DNA of 64,000 bases from Taudactylus pleione (taxonomy: Eukaryota; Chordata; Amphibia; Anura; Myobatrachidae). This document shows, one piece after another, positions 1 through 10,700 of the stretch. The first letter of the stretch is position 1. Each line of letters begins with the position of its first letter. Position numbers and translations under genes: made by a program. The notes below the pieces were generated by a model. The model saw only the letters and a program-made list of their open reading frames with translations, did not search any database and had not been told where the DNA came from. The stretch spans positions 5,000,001 to 5,064,000 of the forward strand of contig JAUIMM010000188.1 of NCBI GenBank assembly GCA_031769625.1, given 5' to 3'.

Positions 1-730
1 CACATCAGTGGCAAGCGCAGGATTTCTAGAGGGGTGTTTCCGAGTGTGGCCAGTCCATGAAGAGGGCATAATTAGCACTTATCCAGCTTTAATATGCATC
101 ATACAAAGTATATTGTGTGTCATTATTCCAGCATATACAGGACCAGTGATCACAGTTAGCCATTATATGTGTCAGTAGGGCCATCCTGTCTGAGCAGAAT
201 GTTTTTGTTTCAAATGTGGGCACCATTCCAGGGCATGAGAGCAAGTCTGGGGGAGCAGCAGAAGTACCTAGCACTGCCCTGGACATATATGTACATATTA
301 GTCTCCTAATGCACTGGATGGTGTATTAATGATGGTCTATAGCAGTGCACCCCTAACAGTGCATGTTTTCCAGATCTCCTAGTTGATGCACAGGTGTATT
401 TATTACTGGTGGACACATGTTAAAAGATTCACAGGTGGTGCTAATTATTTCATTTGTGATACTGAGAACAACATGCAACATTAGTAATTTTCTATTATAT
501 TACTATTTATATTGTGGTCATGGTGTGGGCTGGGAAGGGGGTTTCCAGGCAACCGGAACCTCCCCCCCCTGCATTTGCCTATGCACATCGTTTTCATTTT
601 TCTACAGAGATTTAACTAGTAACACACACACACATACACACACACGCATTTCACTGATGTCCCTTCTCTAATGTTTTTCTTTTTTGTTCAGCTTATTTTG
701 TATTATAAATGCAAATGTAGAAAAGCACTT
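1..730. other. No gene recognised; short CA tract
   Basis: No convincing coding frame is present. The only local structure is a short CA-rich tract at about 622-647. The small open frames here carry no recognisable domain. Confidence 0.5.
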
Positions 731-886
731 TAGGGGCGATTGAATTCTTATGTGGGCAGCAATAATTAATGAGCACCCAGTTTTGCAATTTAATTGTTCT
801 GGGCGCTCATTAATTATCGCCCTCTTCAGGCCCTATTAGACCAGGTTTAGCTGTGTAAAATGGCCGGAAGTTGAATCGCCCCCTTT
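731..886. mobile_element. Short MITE with GGGGCGATTGAATT ends
   Basis: The left end (GGGGCGATTGAATT, from 733) is matched in inverse by GTTGAATCGCCCCC near 870-883, giving an element of about 150 bp with no coding capacity. An internal inverted pair around GCTCATTAATTAT adds hairpin potential. It is a non-autonomous DNA transposon of unassigned superfamily. Confidence 0.65.
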
Positions 887-920
887 TGAGTCCTATTGAG
901 AGAAAAGTGCTATTAAATAA

Positions 921-950
921 CATTATTATTATTATTATTTATATTATTTA

Positions 951-990
<40 letters not shown>

Positions 991-1001
991 TTATTTATTT
1001 A
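921..1001. repeat. (ATT)n microsatellite
   Basis: An almost pure ATT trinucleotide run with a few interruptions (TTTAT) that grades into TTTA repeats at its right end. Confidence 0.9.
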
Positions 1002-1106
1002 TGTAGTGACAGTGACAGACACTCTCCTTAGGTAAGCTAAAAACAAACAAAAGTACAGGATCAGTGAGTGCTGATTTACCTCCTACTCCCCCCAAATGTT
1101 CACTAA

Positions 1107-1322
1107 TACCCCTTTCACGCAGAAAGACAAATTACCGGGTAAAGTACTTTTACCTGGTCATTTGCTGAACAACATAGGGTTCCCTGTTTTATTGCAGGGT
1201 CGGAGACCCAGGAATTATGTCCCGGGTTGAACCTTTCACACAGAAAAAAAACTGTGTTGTTCAGCAAATTACCGGGTAAAAGTACTTTACATGGTAATTT
1301 GCCTTTCTGTGTGAAAGGGGTA
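1107..1322. mobile_element. Palindromic MITE with TA target duplication
   Basis: The outer ends are TACCCCTTTCAC and its inverse GTGAAAGGGGTA. Inner arms (CAAATTACCGGGTAAA and its inverse) extend the palindrome over most of the roughly 216 bp. TA borders both sides, consistent with a TA-targeting family such as Tc1/mariner, but no transposase is present. Confidence 0.75.
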
Positions 1323-1412
1323 TATCTTTATGTAAGCTCTGACCGGCAGGGCCCTCTTTCCTCTTGCTCTCTCCTTGGCACTCTCCCATCCACCTGAGCT
1401 TCTTGGCTTTTT

Positions 1413-2707
1413 GGGGTCAATCTAATTAGGTGCAAATTGCAAGGTGCGAATTTCTATTTTCTCTTCGAATTCACATAGGGAATTCATTTTGCAATCCAAG
1501 TAGCAATTCGCACTGAATCAGTTATACCCCTTTTCCACCTACATTCCGGGTCTGACCCGGAGTTGGAACAAAGTTCCTATCCGGATCAGACCCGGAATTT
1601 TGCCTTCGCCGACTCGGGATATTCCCGAGTCAGTGCCGCTCACACCGCAGTCGGGTCTGAATAGACCCGGCTTTTGCAGAGTGAAAGTGGTCGCTTGGAG
1701 ATGACGTCATCTCCAAGCGCCACTGAAGCCGGACCAATTGGCCGGCTAGCAGCGCACTCCACGTCATTGTGACCCGGAGTGCGCTGTTCTCACAGCAGGG
1801 TTTCACGGGCTACGCCCGTGTTAAACACTGCTAGTTACCTGGGTTGGATTGCCGGGTAAATCGACCCGGTGATCCAACTCTCTCCCCTTTTACACCAGAG
1901 AGCTGCCCGGGTTAACCCTTCAAAAACCCGGGTTTTAGCTCCGGTGTAAAAGAGGTATTAGACTGAATTCACATGTTTCCATTCGCACCTCCCTGAGAGT
2001 GAGAGATGGAAAGGAAAATCTTTATTTTAAGGTTAAAATGTTGGGACACTGTGCTAAGCCCATTGGACCCCCTAATTACTAATTAGGCATTTGGAAGTTA
2101 CCAATTAGCTTAATTCGCCCAATAATTACATGTCATTTTTTGGGTTAAAAAAATTGTTCTCAAATTGCCCCAAAATCAACTTTTTTGTTAGTTTAGGCAC
2201 CTCAAATTTAATTACAATATTATTTTAATTGAAAAATAATTGATTTTTATCATTTTGTTTTTTAATTTTTCAAGGTGCTCTCAAAGTACCCCCAAATCAC
2301 CTTTTTTCCTACTTTTTTTTGCATTTTTCATTTATTTCGTTTGAGATGAAATTAAAAGAGTTTGTTTTTTATTGTTTTCTTGCATTTAAAAAACAAAACA
2401 AAACACAAATCAACCATTTGACACCATTTAAAAACTTACAATACCTTCCTAATGCCCACAAGCAGCCTTCTATACGGTGCTAACAAAATTATCCATTTTG
2501 GGGGTTCCAGGATGGTCTCCCCTTTTTTTCATGCACTTCTCTCAAATTATCTTTGGCAGTCAATTTGCACCCCTCCGCTGCAAGTAGTGCGAATAGGCAT
2601 ATTTAATTGGATTGGAGAATTCTCGGGAGTGCGCTTCAATGCGAAGTCTGCGAGTTTCAAGAAACATATTTGCTACTCGCAATTCGCACCTAATTGGATT
2701 GACCTCT
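1413..2707. mobile_element. 1.3-kb non-autonomous TIR element (host of a nested MITE)
   Basis: The left terminus GGTCAATCTAATTAGGTGC (from about 1416) is matched in inverse at 2688-2706 (GCACCTAATTGGATTGACC). The interior is AT-rich without a credible coding frame. A second TIR element at 1525-1957 interrupts it: GAATTC and CGCAC motifs typical of the outer element continue on both sides of that insert. Confidence 0.7.
1525..1957. mobile_element. Nested TIR element rich in GGGTCTGACCCGG
   Basis: It begins TACCCCTTTTCCACC and ends GGTGTAAAAGAGGTA, an inverted pair bordered by TA. The body is GC-rich with repeated GACCCGG/CCGGGTC palindromic motifs and a GGAGATGACGTCATCTCC palindrome near 1697-1714. 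It sits inside the 1413-2707 element and is therefore the younger insertion. Confidence 0.7.
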
Positions 2708-3069
2708 TAGTCTCCAAGTCCATTCAGTGACTCCAGTTAGTGCCAAACTATCTCCCCTTGCTGCAACTTCCCAACGCTTGCCCTACAACAGAGTGAGTCT
2801 CCCCGTGTCCTCATTCTCCTTACTGTAGTCTGTCATTTTATTGCTGCATGTTGTTTCTAGATATGTTAAGTTATACTTTTAGAAGCTGGGAAACTTTGTG
2901 GCGCATGAAAAATTAAACATAATAATAATGTAGCAACATACAAGTGCAATTATTATGCAATACAACAGACAGCCCTTTAAAGCACACATACACAGGTGGC
3001 TTCACTAACCTATCCTTATATTGTACCCAATAGACAAAATTGGCTAGCCATGGTAAATGCGACTATAAT
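2708..3069. other. No feature recognised
   Basis: AT-rich sequence without a recognisable gene, tandem repeat or inverted repeat. Confidence 0.4.
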
Positions 3070-3386
3070 GCAGGGCATACACTATACAATTATCTACAAG
3101 ATATCTGTCCAATCTGGCTGGTTGGAATGAAAACCTGGTAATGTATGGAAGCAAATGTCAATCGACCATATGGTCACAAACACTGGGAAATAGGCAAAAA
3201 TGGACATTCAGACAAATTGGTTAAATGAAACAAATTTAACCAATTTGAACAATCATTTTTGTCCGTTTACCAGTGTTTAAAACCATATGGTCAATTGTCA
3301 TTTGCTCCCATACATTACCAGGTTTTCATTCCAACCAGCCAAATTAGACAGATATCTGACAGATAATTGTATAGTGTAAGCCCAGC
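3070..3386. mobile_element. 317-bp near-complete palindrome (foldback MITE)
   Basis: The left arm starts GCAGGGCATACACTATACAA and the right arm ends in the inverse, GTATAGTGTAAGCCCAGC. Matching continues inward (TTACCAGGTTTTCATTCCAACCAGCC and its inverse, in shorter matched pieces) to a centre near 3228-3245 where AATTGGTTAAAT faces ATTTAACCAATT. The whole element can form one long hairpin. Confidence 0.8.
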
Positions 3387-3511
3387 ATAAGCTAGGATGT
3401 GGGATGCGCCATCATACGATGCATCCCATTGCTTTTATTTTCTTTTAGTGAATTTTCATCTGTTTCGCATTGCTAGGGGTCAACCTACTAGGTGCAACTT
3501 TCTGGTGCCCA

Positions 3512-4687
3512 CACTTACGGTACCTCTGCACTCACACATTTCTGTGCACTTACAGTACTTCCACACTCACACATTTCTGTGCACTTATGGTACCTCTGCA
3601 CTCACACATTTCTGTGCACTTATGGTACCTCTGCACTCACACATTTATGTGTACTTACAGTACTTCCACACTCACACATTTCTGTGCACTTATGGTACCT
3701 ATGCACTCACACATTTCTGTGCACTTATGGTACCTCTGCACTCACACATTTATGTGCACTTACAGTACTTCCACACTCACACATTTCTGGGCACTTATGG
3801 TACCTCTGTACTCACACATTTCTGTGCACTTATGGTACCTCTGTACTCACACATTTCTGTGCACTTATGGTACATCTGTACTCACACATTTCTGTGCACT
3901 TATGGTACCTCTGCACTCACACATTTATGTGCACTTACAGTACTTCCACACTCACACATTTCTGGGCACTTATGGTACCTCTGTACTCACATATTTATGT
4001 GCACTTATGGTACCTCTGTACTCACACATTTCTGTGCACTTATGGTACATCTGTACTCACACATTTCTGTGCACTTATGGTACCTCTGCACTCACACATT
4101 TATGTGCACTTACAGTACTTCCACACTCACACATTTCTGGGCACTTATGGTACCTCTGTACTCACATATTTATGTGCACTTATGGTACCTCTGTACTCAC
4201 ACATTTCTGTGCACTTATGGTACCTCTGTACTCACACATTTCTCTGCACTTATGGTACCTCCGCACTCACACATTTCTCTGCACTTATGGTACCTCCACA
4301 CTCACACATTTCTGTGCACTTATGGTACCTCCACACTCACATATTTCTGTGCACTTATGGTACCTCTGTACTCACACATTTCTCTGCACTTATGGTACCT
4401 CTGTACTCACACATTTCTGGGCACTCACACATTTCTCTGCACTTATGGTACCTCTGCACTCACATATTTCTGTGCACTTATGGTACCTCCACACTCACAC
4501 ATTTCTGTGCACTTATGGTACCTCCACACTCACACATTTCTGTGCACTTATGGTACCTCTGCACTCACATATTTCTGTGCACTTATGGTCCCTCCACACT
4601 CACACATTTCTGTGCACTTATGGTACCTCCACACTCACACATTTCTGTGCACTTATGGTACCTCTGCAATCACACATTTCTGTGCAA
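3512..4687. repeat. 35-bp minisatellite, about 33 copies
   Basis: The unit reads approximately GGTACCTCTGCACTCACACA followed by TTTCTGTGCACTTAT. Variants differ at a few sites (CTGCACTC, CTGTACTC, TCCACACTC; TATGG versus ACAG). One five-unit block is duplicated in tandem: the rare TACATCTG variant occurs at 3871 and 4046, 175 bp apart. One unit near 4415-4430 is truncated. All three plus-strand frames lack stops because 35 is not a multiple of three, which yields overlapping frames of 401-436 codons that are not considered genes. Confidence 0.95.
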
Positions 4688-5018
4688 AACTGTGTGAGTC
4701 TGGGTGAGATCGGGCCGTGAGAAGGGGAAATTGCCATACAGTTGGTGGCATTTCTCTGCTGTTCCATTTCTCTACTGTATCCTCTTCTAAAAACTCTCAC
4801 GTTAGTAAATTTACCACTACACCTCTGTTTGTGTGCATCTGTGATGCAGAAAGGATGCTGTTTGCACAGGCTGAGGGGAGGTACGGGATGGAGTGCGGGC
4901 ATCCCTAGTACGGAGTGGGCAGACGGGCACATCTAGTTTTGTGGAGCACTGCAGAATATACTTTTACTTTTGTAGAGTGGGGTCACTGTACTATGAGAGT
5001 TTTTAAAAAATTTTAACA
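4688..5018. other. No gene recognised
   Basis: Spacer between two minisatellites. Small frames occur on both strands but none has a recognisable domain. Confidence 0.4.
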
Positions 5019-5393
5019 GGCAGGCTTAGGGGCTACCTTGTGCAGGCTTAGGAGTTACCCTGTGCAGGCTTAGGAGGTACCCTGTGCAGGCTTAGGAGGT
5101 ACCCTGTGCAGGCTTAGGAGGTACCCTGTGCAGGCTTAGGAGTTACTCTGTCCAGGCTTAGGAGTTACCCTGTGCAGGCTTAGGAGGTACCCTGGGCAGG
5201 CTTAGGAGGTACCCTGTGCAGGCTTAGGAGTTACCCTGTGCAGGCTTAGGAGTTACCCTGTGCAGGCTTAGGAGGTACCCTGTGCAGGCTTAGGAGTTAC
5301 CCTGTGCAGGCTTAGGAGGTACCCTGTGCAGGCTTAGGAGTTACCCTGTGCAGGCTTAGGAGGTACCCTGTGCAGGCTTAGGAGTTACCCTGT
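5019..5393. repeat. 22-bp minisatellite, about 17 copies
   Basis: The unit is GCAGGCTTAGGAGTTACCCT plus GT, with two main variants (GAGTTACC and GAGGTACC) interspersed along the array. Divergence is very low except in the first unit. Confidence 0.95.
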
Positions 5394-5733
5394 GGCTTGG
5401 AGCTCTGGATAAACGCCTGGCGTGTGCCCCAATGTGATAAAGCTAAGCAGGTTTTTTTCATACTGACATATAGATTTCACATTGTCATGTTCACTTAAAT
5501 GGGACATGGAATAATGAGCTCTCCTAGATGGGGTAATGCTGTTCCTAAAATAATTAGGAAACAATATTTTGTATTAGTAGAAATGATTTGCCCCAGTTAT
5601 CTGTTTTTTTTTTTTTTTTTCTAAAAGTGTGAAGTCTGTGAGAGAAGGAGAAAAAAATACAGTACATCCTGCTACCAGCACCGTTTTCTCATTGGTTAAA
5701 ATCAAGGAAGATGTCAGGCGGAATTTTACAGAA
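5394..5733. other. No gene recognised; poly-T tract
   Basis: A T-homopolymer lies near 5606-5620. Otherwise no repeat or coding signal was recognised. Confidence 0.4.
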
Positions 5734-5736
5734 TAG

Positions 5737-6250
5737 GGTCCTCATTCAGACCCACTCGCAAGCTCTATGCGCTCGCAAGTGGGCCGATGGTGGTGCACTG
5801 CGCACCGCGCATGCGCAAGCCCCGTAGCGAGTTAGAAATTCACTCGCTCCGGGGCTCTCTACACTCAGGGCAGCTGTCGATGTTGATCGACAGCTTGACC
5901 CATTTTGTAGGCGGGGAGGGGGGGTGGCTGGACAAACGAAGGCGTTCCTGAAGAAATGCCTGCTGTTTGTGGGCGGCCCTACTGACATCACTCGTGATGT
6001 CAGTAGTGAGCTTCCTGCTCTATTTGAGCAGGAAGCTCACTGGGGCTTGCAGCAGACGAGACCCTACCACAAGGGTCTCTTCACAAGCCCGATGGCCGCG
6101 ATTATCGCGACCATCACCTGGCTGCTTGCAAAAGCTGTGGGTGGTCACCCACAGCTTAACAAGCGGCCAGGAGGCCGGGTTAAAAAAGAAAGCAGCCAAC
6201 CTGGTTTAGAGCGAGGGCTCGCTTTTTGCGAGCGCCTCTGAATGAGGTCC
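5737..6250 (+). mobile_element. Hairpin-chain element, copy A
   Basis: The ends GGTCCTCATTCAG and CTGAATGAGGTCC are an inverted pair, flanked by TAG on both sides (5734-5736 and 6251-6253). The interior is a succession of short palindromes, for example arms GTGAGCTTCCTGCTC and GAGCAGGAAGCTCAC around TATTT near 6006-6040, and the GACATCACTCGTGATGTC palindrome near 5984-6001. No coding capacity. The 3-bp duplication and GG-initial ends suggest a PIF/Harbinger-like family, not proven. Confidence 0.8.
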
Positions 6251-6460
6251 TAGGTCAGTACTTGGCAGCACGCAGTGAGCAACTTTTTTTAAATTCTATA
6301 AATAACCAAAGCACTCTGACATTCAAGGAGATATAATAAGGATTACATTCCTTTACAGAATATTAAAGTATTTTTTATAAGGTTAAGATTAACTATAACA
6401 CAATACATACATTTTTATACAATATACTATATATTTAACCTTCAGACAGGGAACCGTTGG

Positions 6461-6740
6461 CTCTGCAGTTGTTGTGAAACTACAAGTTGCTGCATGTTTT
6501 ATCTGCCAGGGGTATGCTTGTTCTTGTAGTTCCACAACAGGCAATAGCTATGGGATATTTACCCCCCAGCAGCCTAACCATTCCTCTAGAGCCTAACCCT
6601 ATACCCTAACCCTCCCCCTAACCCAATACTTACAGTTGGGATGTCAGCAGTTGGGATGCTGGTGCTGGTATTCTGACTGGTGTCGGTATTCCGGGACAAG
6701 CATTCTGAGCTCCGGCATCCCAACAGCCGGGATCATAACC
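6461..6740 (-). repeat. Interspersed repeat with telomere-like CCCTAA tract
   Basis: Contains degenerate CCCTAACCC and CCTAACC motifs at about 6570-6625, followed by ATACTTACAG and a GC-rich block with GCCGGGAT/GGCATCCC motifs. The same modules occur in the opposite orientation at 45119-45540 (TTAGGG-type tract, GGTAAGTAC, GCCGGCATCC), so this is a dispersed family and not a true telomere. The first 100 bases resemble a separate short dispersed repeat. Confidence 0.6.
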
Positions 6741-6744
6741 AGTG

Positions 6745-7628
6745 TTGGACTGGGGCATGAAAGGCCCACCGGGGGAATGCAGTGATAGAGGACCATACTT
6801 AGGGGCGTGGCCAGCCTCCGGAGGGGAGTGGCCAGCCTCCACAGAGATTTGGCTAACCATTAGGAAGTGCATGGACTGGGCCCCTTTAAAAATATATTTA
6901 AATACTGGTAGTGCATGCATGACAATGTACCAGATTAATAACAGCAATGCATTGTAGAAAATACACCATAGTACTGTACAGTATAATGTAACATATGTAT
7001 AGTGTATAGTTCAAGAGCACAGGGTCTCATTCAGACCCGCTCGCGAGTGCTGTATGCTCGCAAGCGGGTCGATGTTACAAAATGCGCATGCGTATGACGG
7101 AGGCTGCTCCATCGTGCGCATGCGCGAGACCCGGCGAGCGACGGGGAAGCCGTCGCTCGGGGTCTCGCACCAAAGGGGGCGTGCTGTCGATGGTGATTGA
7201 CAGCACGCCCCCTTTGGTGGGCTTGCCGGTGGTGTGGCTGCCCAGACGGAGGCATTCCCATGGGAACGCCTACCGTCTGGGTCCGGCCCCACTGACATCA
7301 CTAGTGATGTCAGTGGGAGTGTTTTTGGCTCTGATAGAGCCAAAAGCACTCAGGGCTTGCGGCAGACGAGACCCTACCACAAGGGTCTCGTTGCAAGCCC
7401 GATGGTCGCGATGGTCTTGACCATCGCAACCATCTTTTTGGCCGCTTGCCGCACCCACAGCTATGCGAGAGGCCAGGAGGCCGCTCCAATTTTAGGCGAG
7501 CAATTCAGAGCGAGCGCTCTGGTCAGAGCGTCCGGCTCTGAATCAGGCCCACAGTCTTTATCCCTAGAGAAGGGGGAGGGCCTCAGGCAGTGGGGCCCAC
7601 CGGAGGTTTCCCCTGTACCCCTGTGGGC
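6745..7628 (+). repeat. Dispersed repeat split by hairpin-chain copy B
   Basis: The left part (from TTGGACTGGGGCATGAAAGG near 6745) and the right part (GGGGCCCACCGG...TTTCCCCTGTACCCCTGTGGG, to about 7628) belong to one repeat interrupted at 7022-7550. A related GGTACAGGGGAAATC / GGTGGGCCCAC block lies at about 47310-47340 in inverse orientation. Confidence 0.5.
7022..7550 (+). mobile_element. Hairpin-chain element, copy B (best preserved)
   Basis: The ends are GGGTCTCATTCAG and CTGAATCAGGCCC, flanked by a perfect 3-bp ACA duplication (7019-7021 and 7551-7553). Consecutive palindromes lie at about 7034-7070, 7084-7125, 7124-7168, 7169-7218, 7242-7280, 7288-7317, 7318-7350, 7353-7400 and 7401-7434, with weaker ones near 7441-7475 and 7508-7538. 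Many abut with 0-2 bases between them. The 7169-7218 hairpin has about 20-bp arms. There is no open frame attributable to a transposase; the short frames are artefacts. Confidence 0.85.
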
Positions 7629-7764
7629 TACATAAGGTAATGAGGGAGGCATGTCATACACATTGGGCCTAATTCAGAGATGTATGCAAACCCGATGGCC
7701 ATGGGACTTCGCGCATGTGCATGATCTGCTGCGGCCATCTGGGGGGCGACAACGAGAACCATTT

Positions 7765-10700
7765 TACAAAGAGGAGGAATGCAATATTGTCAGAAGTGGT
7801 CTTTACAAACACTCTTCTACAGTTACTGTATGGAGCACTGCTACACAAGACAATGAGGAGAGGAATGCAATATAGTCAGAGGTGGTCTTTACATACTCTC
7901 TTCTACAGTCACTGTATGGAGCACTGCTGCACAAGGTAATGAGGAGAGGAATGCAATATAGTCAGAAGTCTTTTATACATACACTCTTCTACAGTCACTG
8001 TATGGAGCACTGCTGCACAAGGTAATGAGGAGAGGAATGCAATATAGTCAGTAGTGGTCTTTACATACTCTCTTCTACAGTCACTGTATGGAGCACTGCT
8101 GCACATGGTAATGAGGAGAGGAATGCACTATAGTCAGTAGTGGTCCTTACATTCTCTCGTCTACAGTCGCTGTAAGGAGCTCTGCTGCACAAGGTAATGA
8201 GAGGAAAGCAATATAGTCAGTAGTGGTCTTTACATACTGTCTTCTGCAGTTACTGTATGGAGCACTGCTACACAATGTAATGAGGAGAGCAAAGCAATAT
8301 AGTCAGAAGGGGTCTTTGCATACTCTCTTCTACAGTCACTGCGTGGAGCACTGCTACACACTGTAATGAGGAGAGGAATGCAATACAGTCAGAAGCGGTC
8401 TTCACATACTGTATTCTATAGTCACTGCATGGAGCACTGCTACACAAGGTGTTGAGGAGAGGAATGCAATATAGTCAGTAGTGGTATTTACATACTCTCT
8501 TTTACAATCACTGTGAGGAGCTCTGCTGCAAAAGGTAATGAGGAGTGGAATGTAATATAGTCAGAAGTGGTTTATACATACTCTCTTCTACAGTCACTGT
8601 ATGGAGCACTGCTGCACAAGTAATGAGAAGAGGAATGCAATATAGTCAGAAGTCGTTTATACTTACACTCTTCTACAGTCACTGTATGGAGCACGGCTGC
8701 ACAAAGTAATGAGAGGAATGCAATATAGTCAGAAGTGGTCTTTACATACTCTCTTCTACAGTCACTGTATGGAGCACTGCAACACAAGGTAATGAGGAGA
8801 GGAATGCAATATAGTCAGAAGTGGTCTTTACATACTCTCTTCTACGGTCACTGCAAGGAGCACTGCCACACAAGACAATGAGGAGAATGCAAAACAGTCA
8901 GTAGTGGTCTTTTCATACTCTATTCTACCGTCACTGTATGGAGCACTGCTGCACAAGGTAATGAGAAGAGGAATGCAATATAGTCGGTAGTGGTCCTTAG
9001 ATACTCTCTTCTACAGTCGCTGTAATTAGCTCTGCTGCACTAGGTAATGAGAGGAATGCACTATAGTCAGAAGTGGTCTTTCCATACTCTCTTCTATAGT
9101 CACTGTAAGAAGCACTGTTACACAACGTAATGAGGCAGGGAATTCAATACAGTCAGAAGTGATATTTACACACTCTCTTCTACGGTCACTGCATGGAGCA
9201 CTGCCACACAAGACAATGACGGGAATGCAAAACAGTCAGTAGTGGTCTTTTCATACTCTATTCTACCGTCACTGTAAGGAGCACTGCTACACAAGGTAAT
9301 GAGGAGAGGAATGCAATATAGTCAGAGGTGGTCTTTACATACTCTCTTCTACAGTCACTGTATGGAGCACTGCTACACAAGGTAATGAGGAGAGGAATGC
9401 AATATAGTCAGTAGTGGTCTACACATATTCTCTTCTACAGTCACTGTATGGAGCACTGCTACACAAGGTAATGAGGAGAGGAATACAATATAGCCAATTG
9501 TGGTCTTTACATACACTCTTCTACAGTCACTGTATGGAGCACTGCTGCAAAAGGTAATGAGGAGAGGAATACACTATAGTCAGTAGTGGTCTTTACATAT
9601 TCACTTCTACAGTCACTGTAAAGAGCTCTGTTGCACAAGGTAATGAGTGGAAAGCAATAAAGTCAGTAGTGGTCTTTACATAATGTCCTCTGCATATACT
9701 GTATGGAGCACTGCTACACAAGGTAATGAGGAGAGGAATGCAATATAGTCAGAAGGGGTCTTTGCATACTCTCTTCTACAGTCACTGCGTGGAGCACTGC
9801 TACACACTGTAATAAGGAGAGGAATGCAATACAGTCAGAAGCGGTCTTCACATACTGTATTCTATAGTCACTGCATGGAGCACTGCTACACAAGGTGTTG
9901 AGGAGAGGAATGCAAAATAGTCAGTAGTGGTATTTACATACTCTCGTCTACAGTCACTGTATGGAGCACTGCTGCACAAGGTAATGAGGAGAGGAATGCA
10001 ATAAAGTCAGAGGAGGTTTATACATACTCTCTTCTACAGTCACTGTATGGAGCACTGCTGCACAAAGTAATGAGGAGAGGAATGCAATATAGTCAGAAGT
10101 GGTTTTTACATACTCTCTTCTACAGTCACTGTATGGAGCACTGCTGCACAAGGTAATGAGGAGAGGAATGCAATAAAGTCATAAGTGGTTTATACATACT
10201 CTCTTCTACAGTCACTGTATGGAGCACTGCTGCACAGGGTAATGAGGAGAGGAATGCAATAAAGTCAGAAGTGGTTTATACATACTCTCTTCTACAGTCA
10301 CAGTATGGAGCATTGCTGCACAAGGTAATGAGAAGAGGAATGCAATATAGTCAGAAGTCGTTAATACATACTCTCTTCTACAGTCACTGTATGGAGCACT
10401 GCTGCACAAAGTAATGAGGAGAGGAATGTAATATAGTCAGAAGTGGTCTTTACATACTCACTTCTACAGTCATTGTATGGAGCACTGCTGCACAAGGTAA
10501 TGAGGAGAGGAATGCAGTTTAGTCATAAGTGGTCTTTACATACTTTCTTCTACAGTCACTGTATGGAGCACTGCTGCACAAGGTAATGAGGAGAGGAATG
10601 CAATATAGTCAGTAGTGGTTTATACATACTCTCTTCTACTGTCACTGTATGGAGCACTGCTACACAAGGTAATGAGAAGAGGAATGTAATATAGTCAGAA

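Noticed and set aside
3397..4720. Three overlapping plus-strand frames of 401-436 codons
   Set aside because: They are the same 35-bp minisatellite read in all three frames; there is no start context, domain or codon bias.
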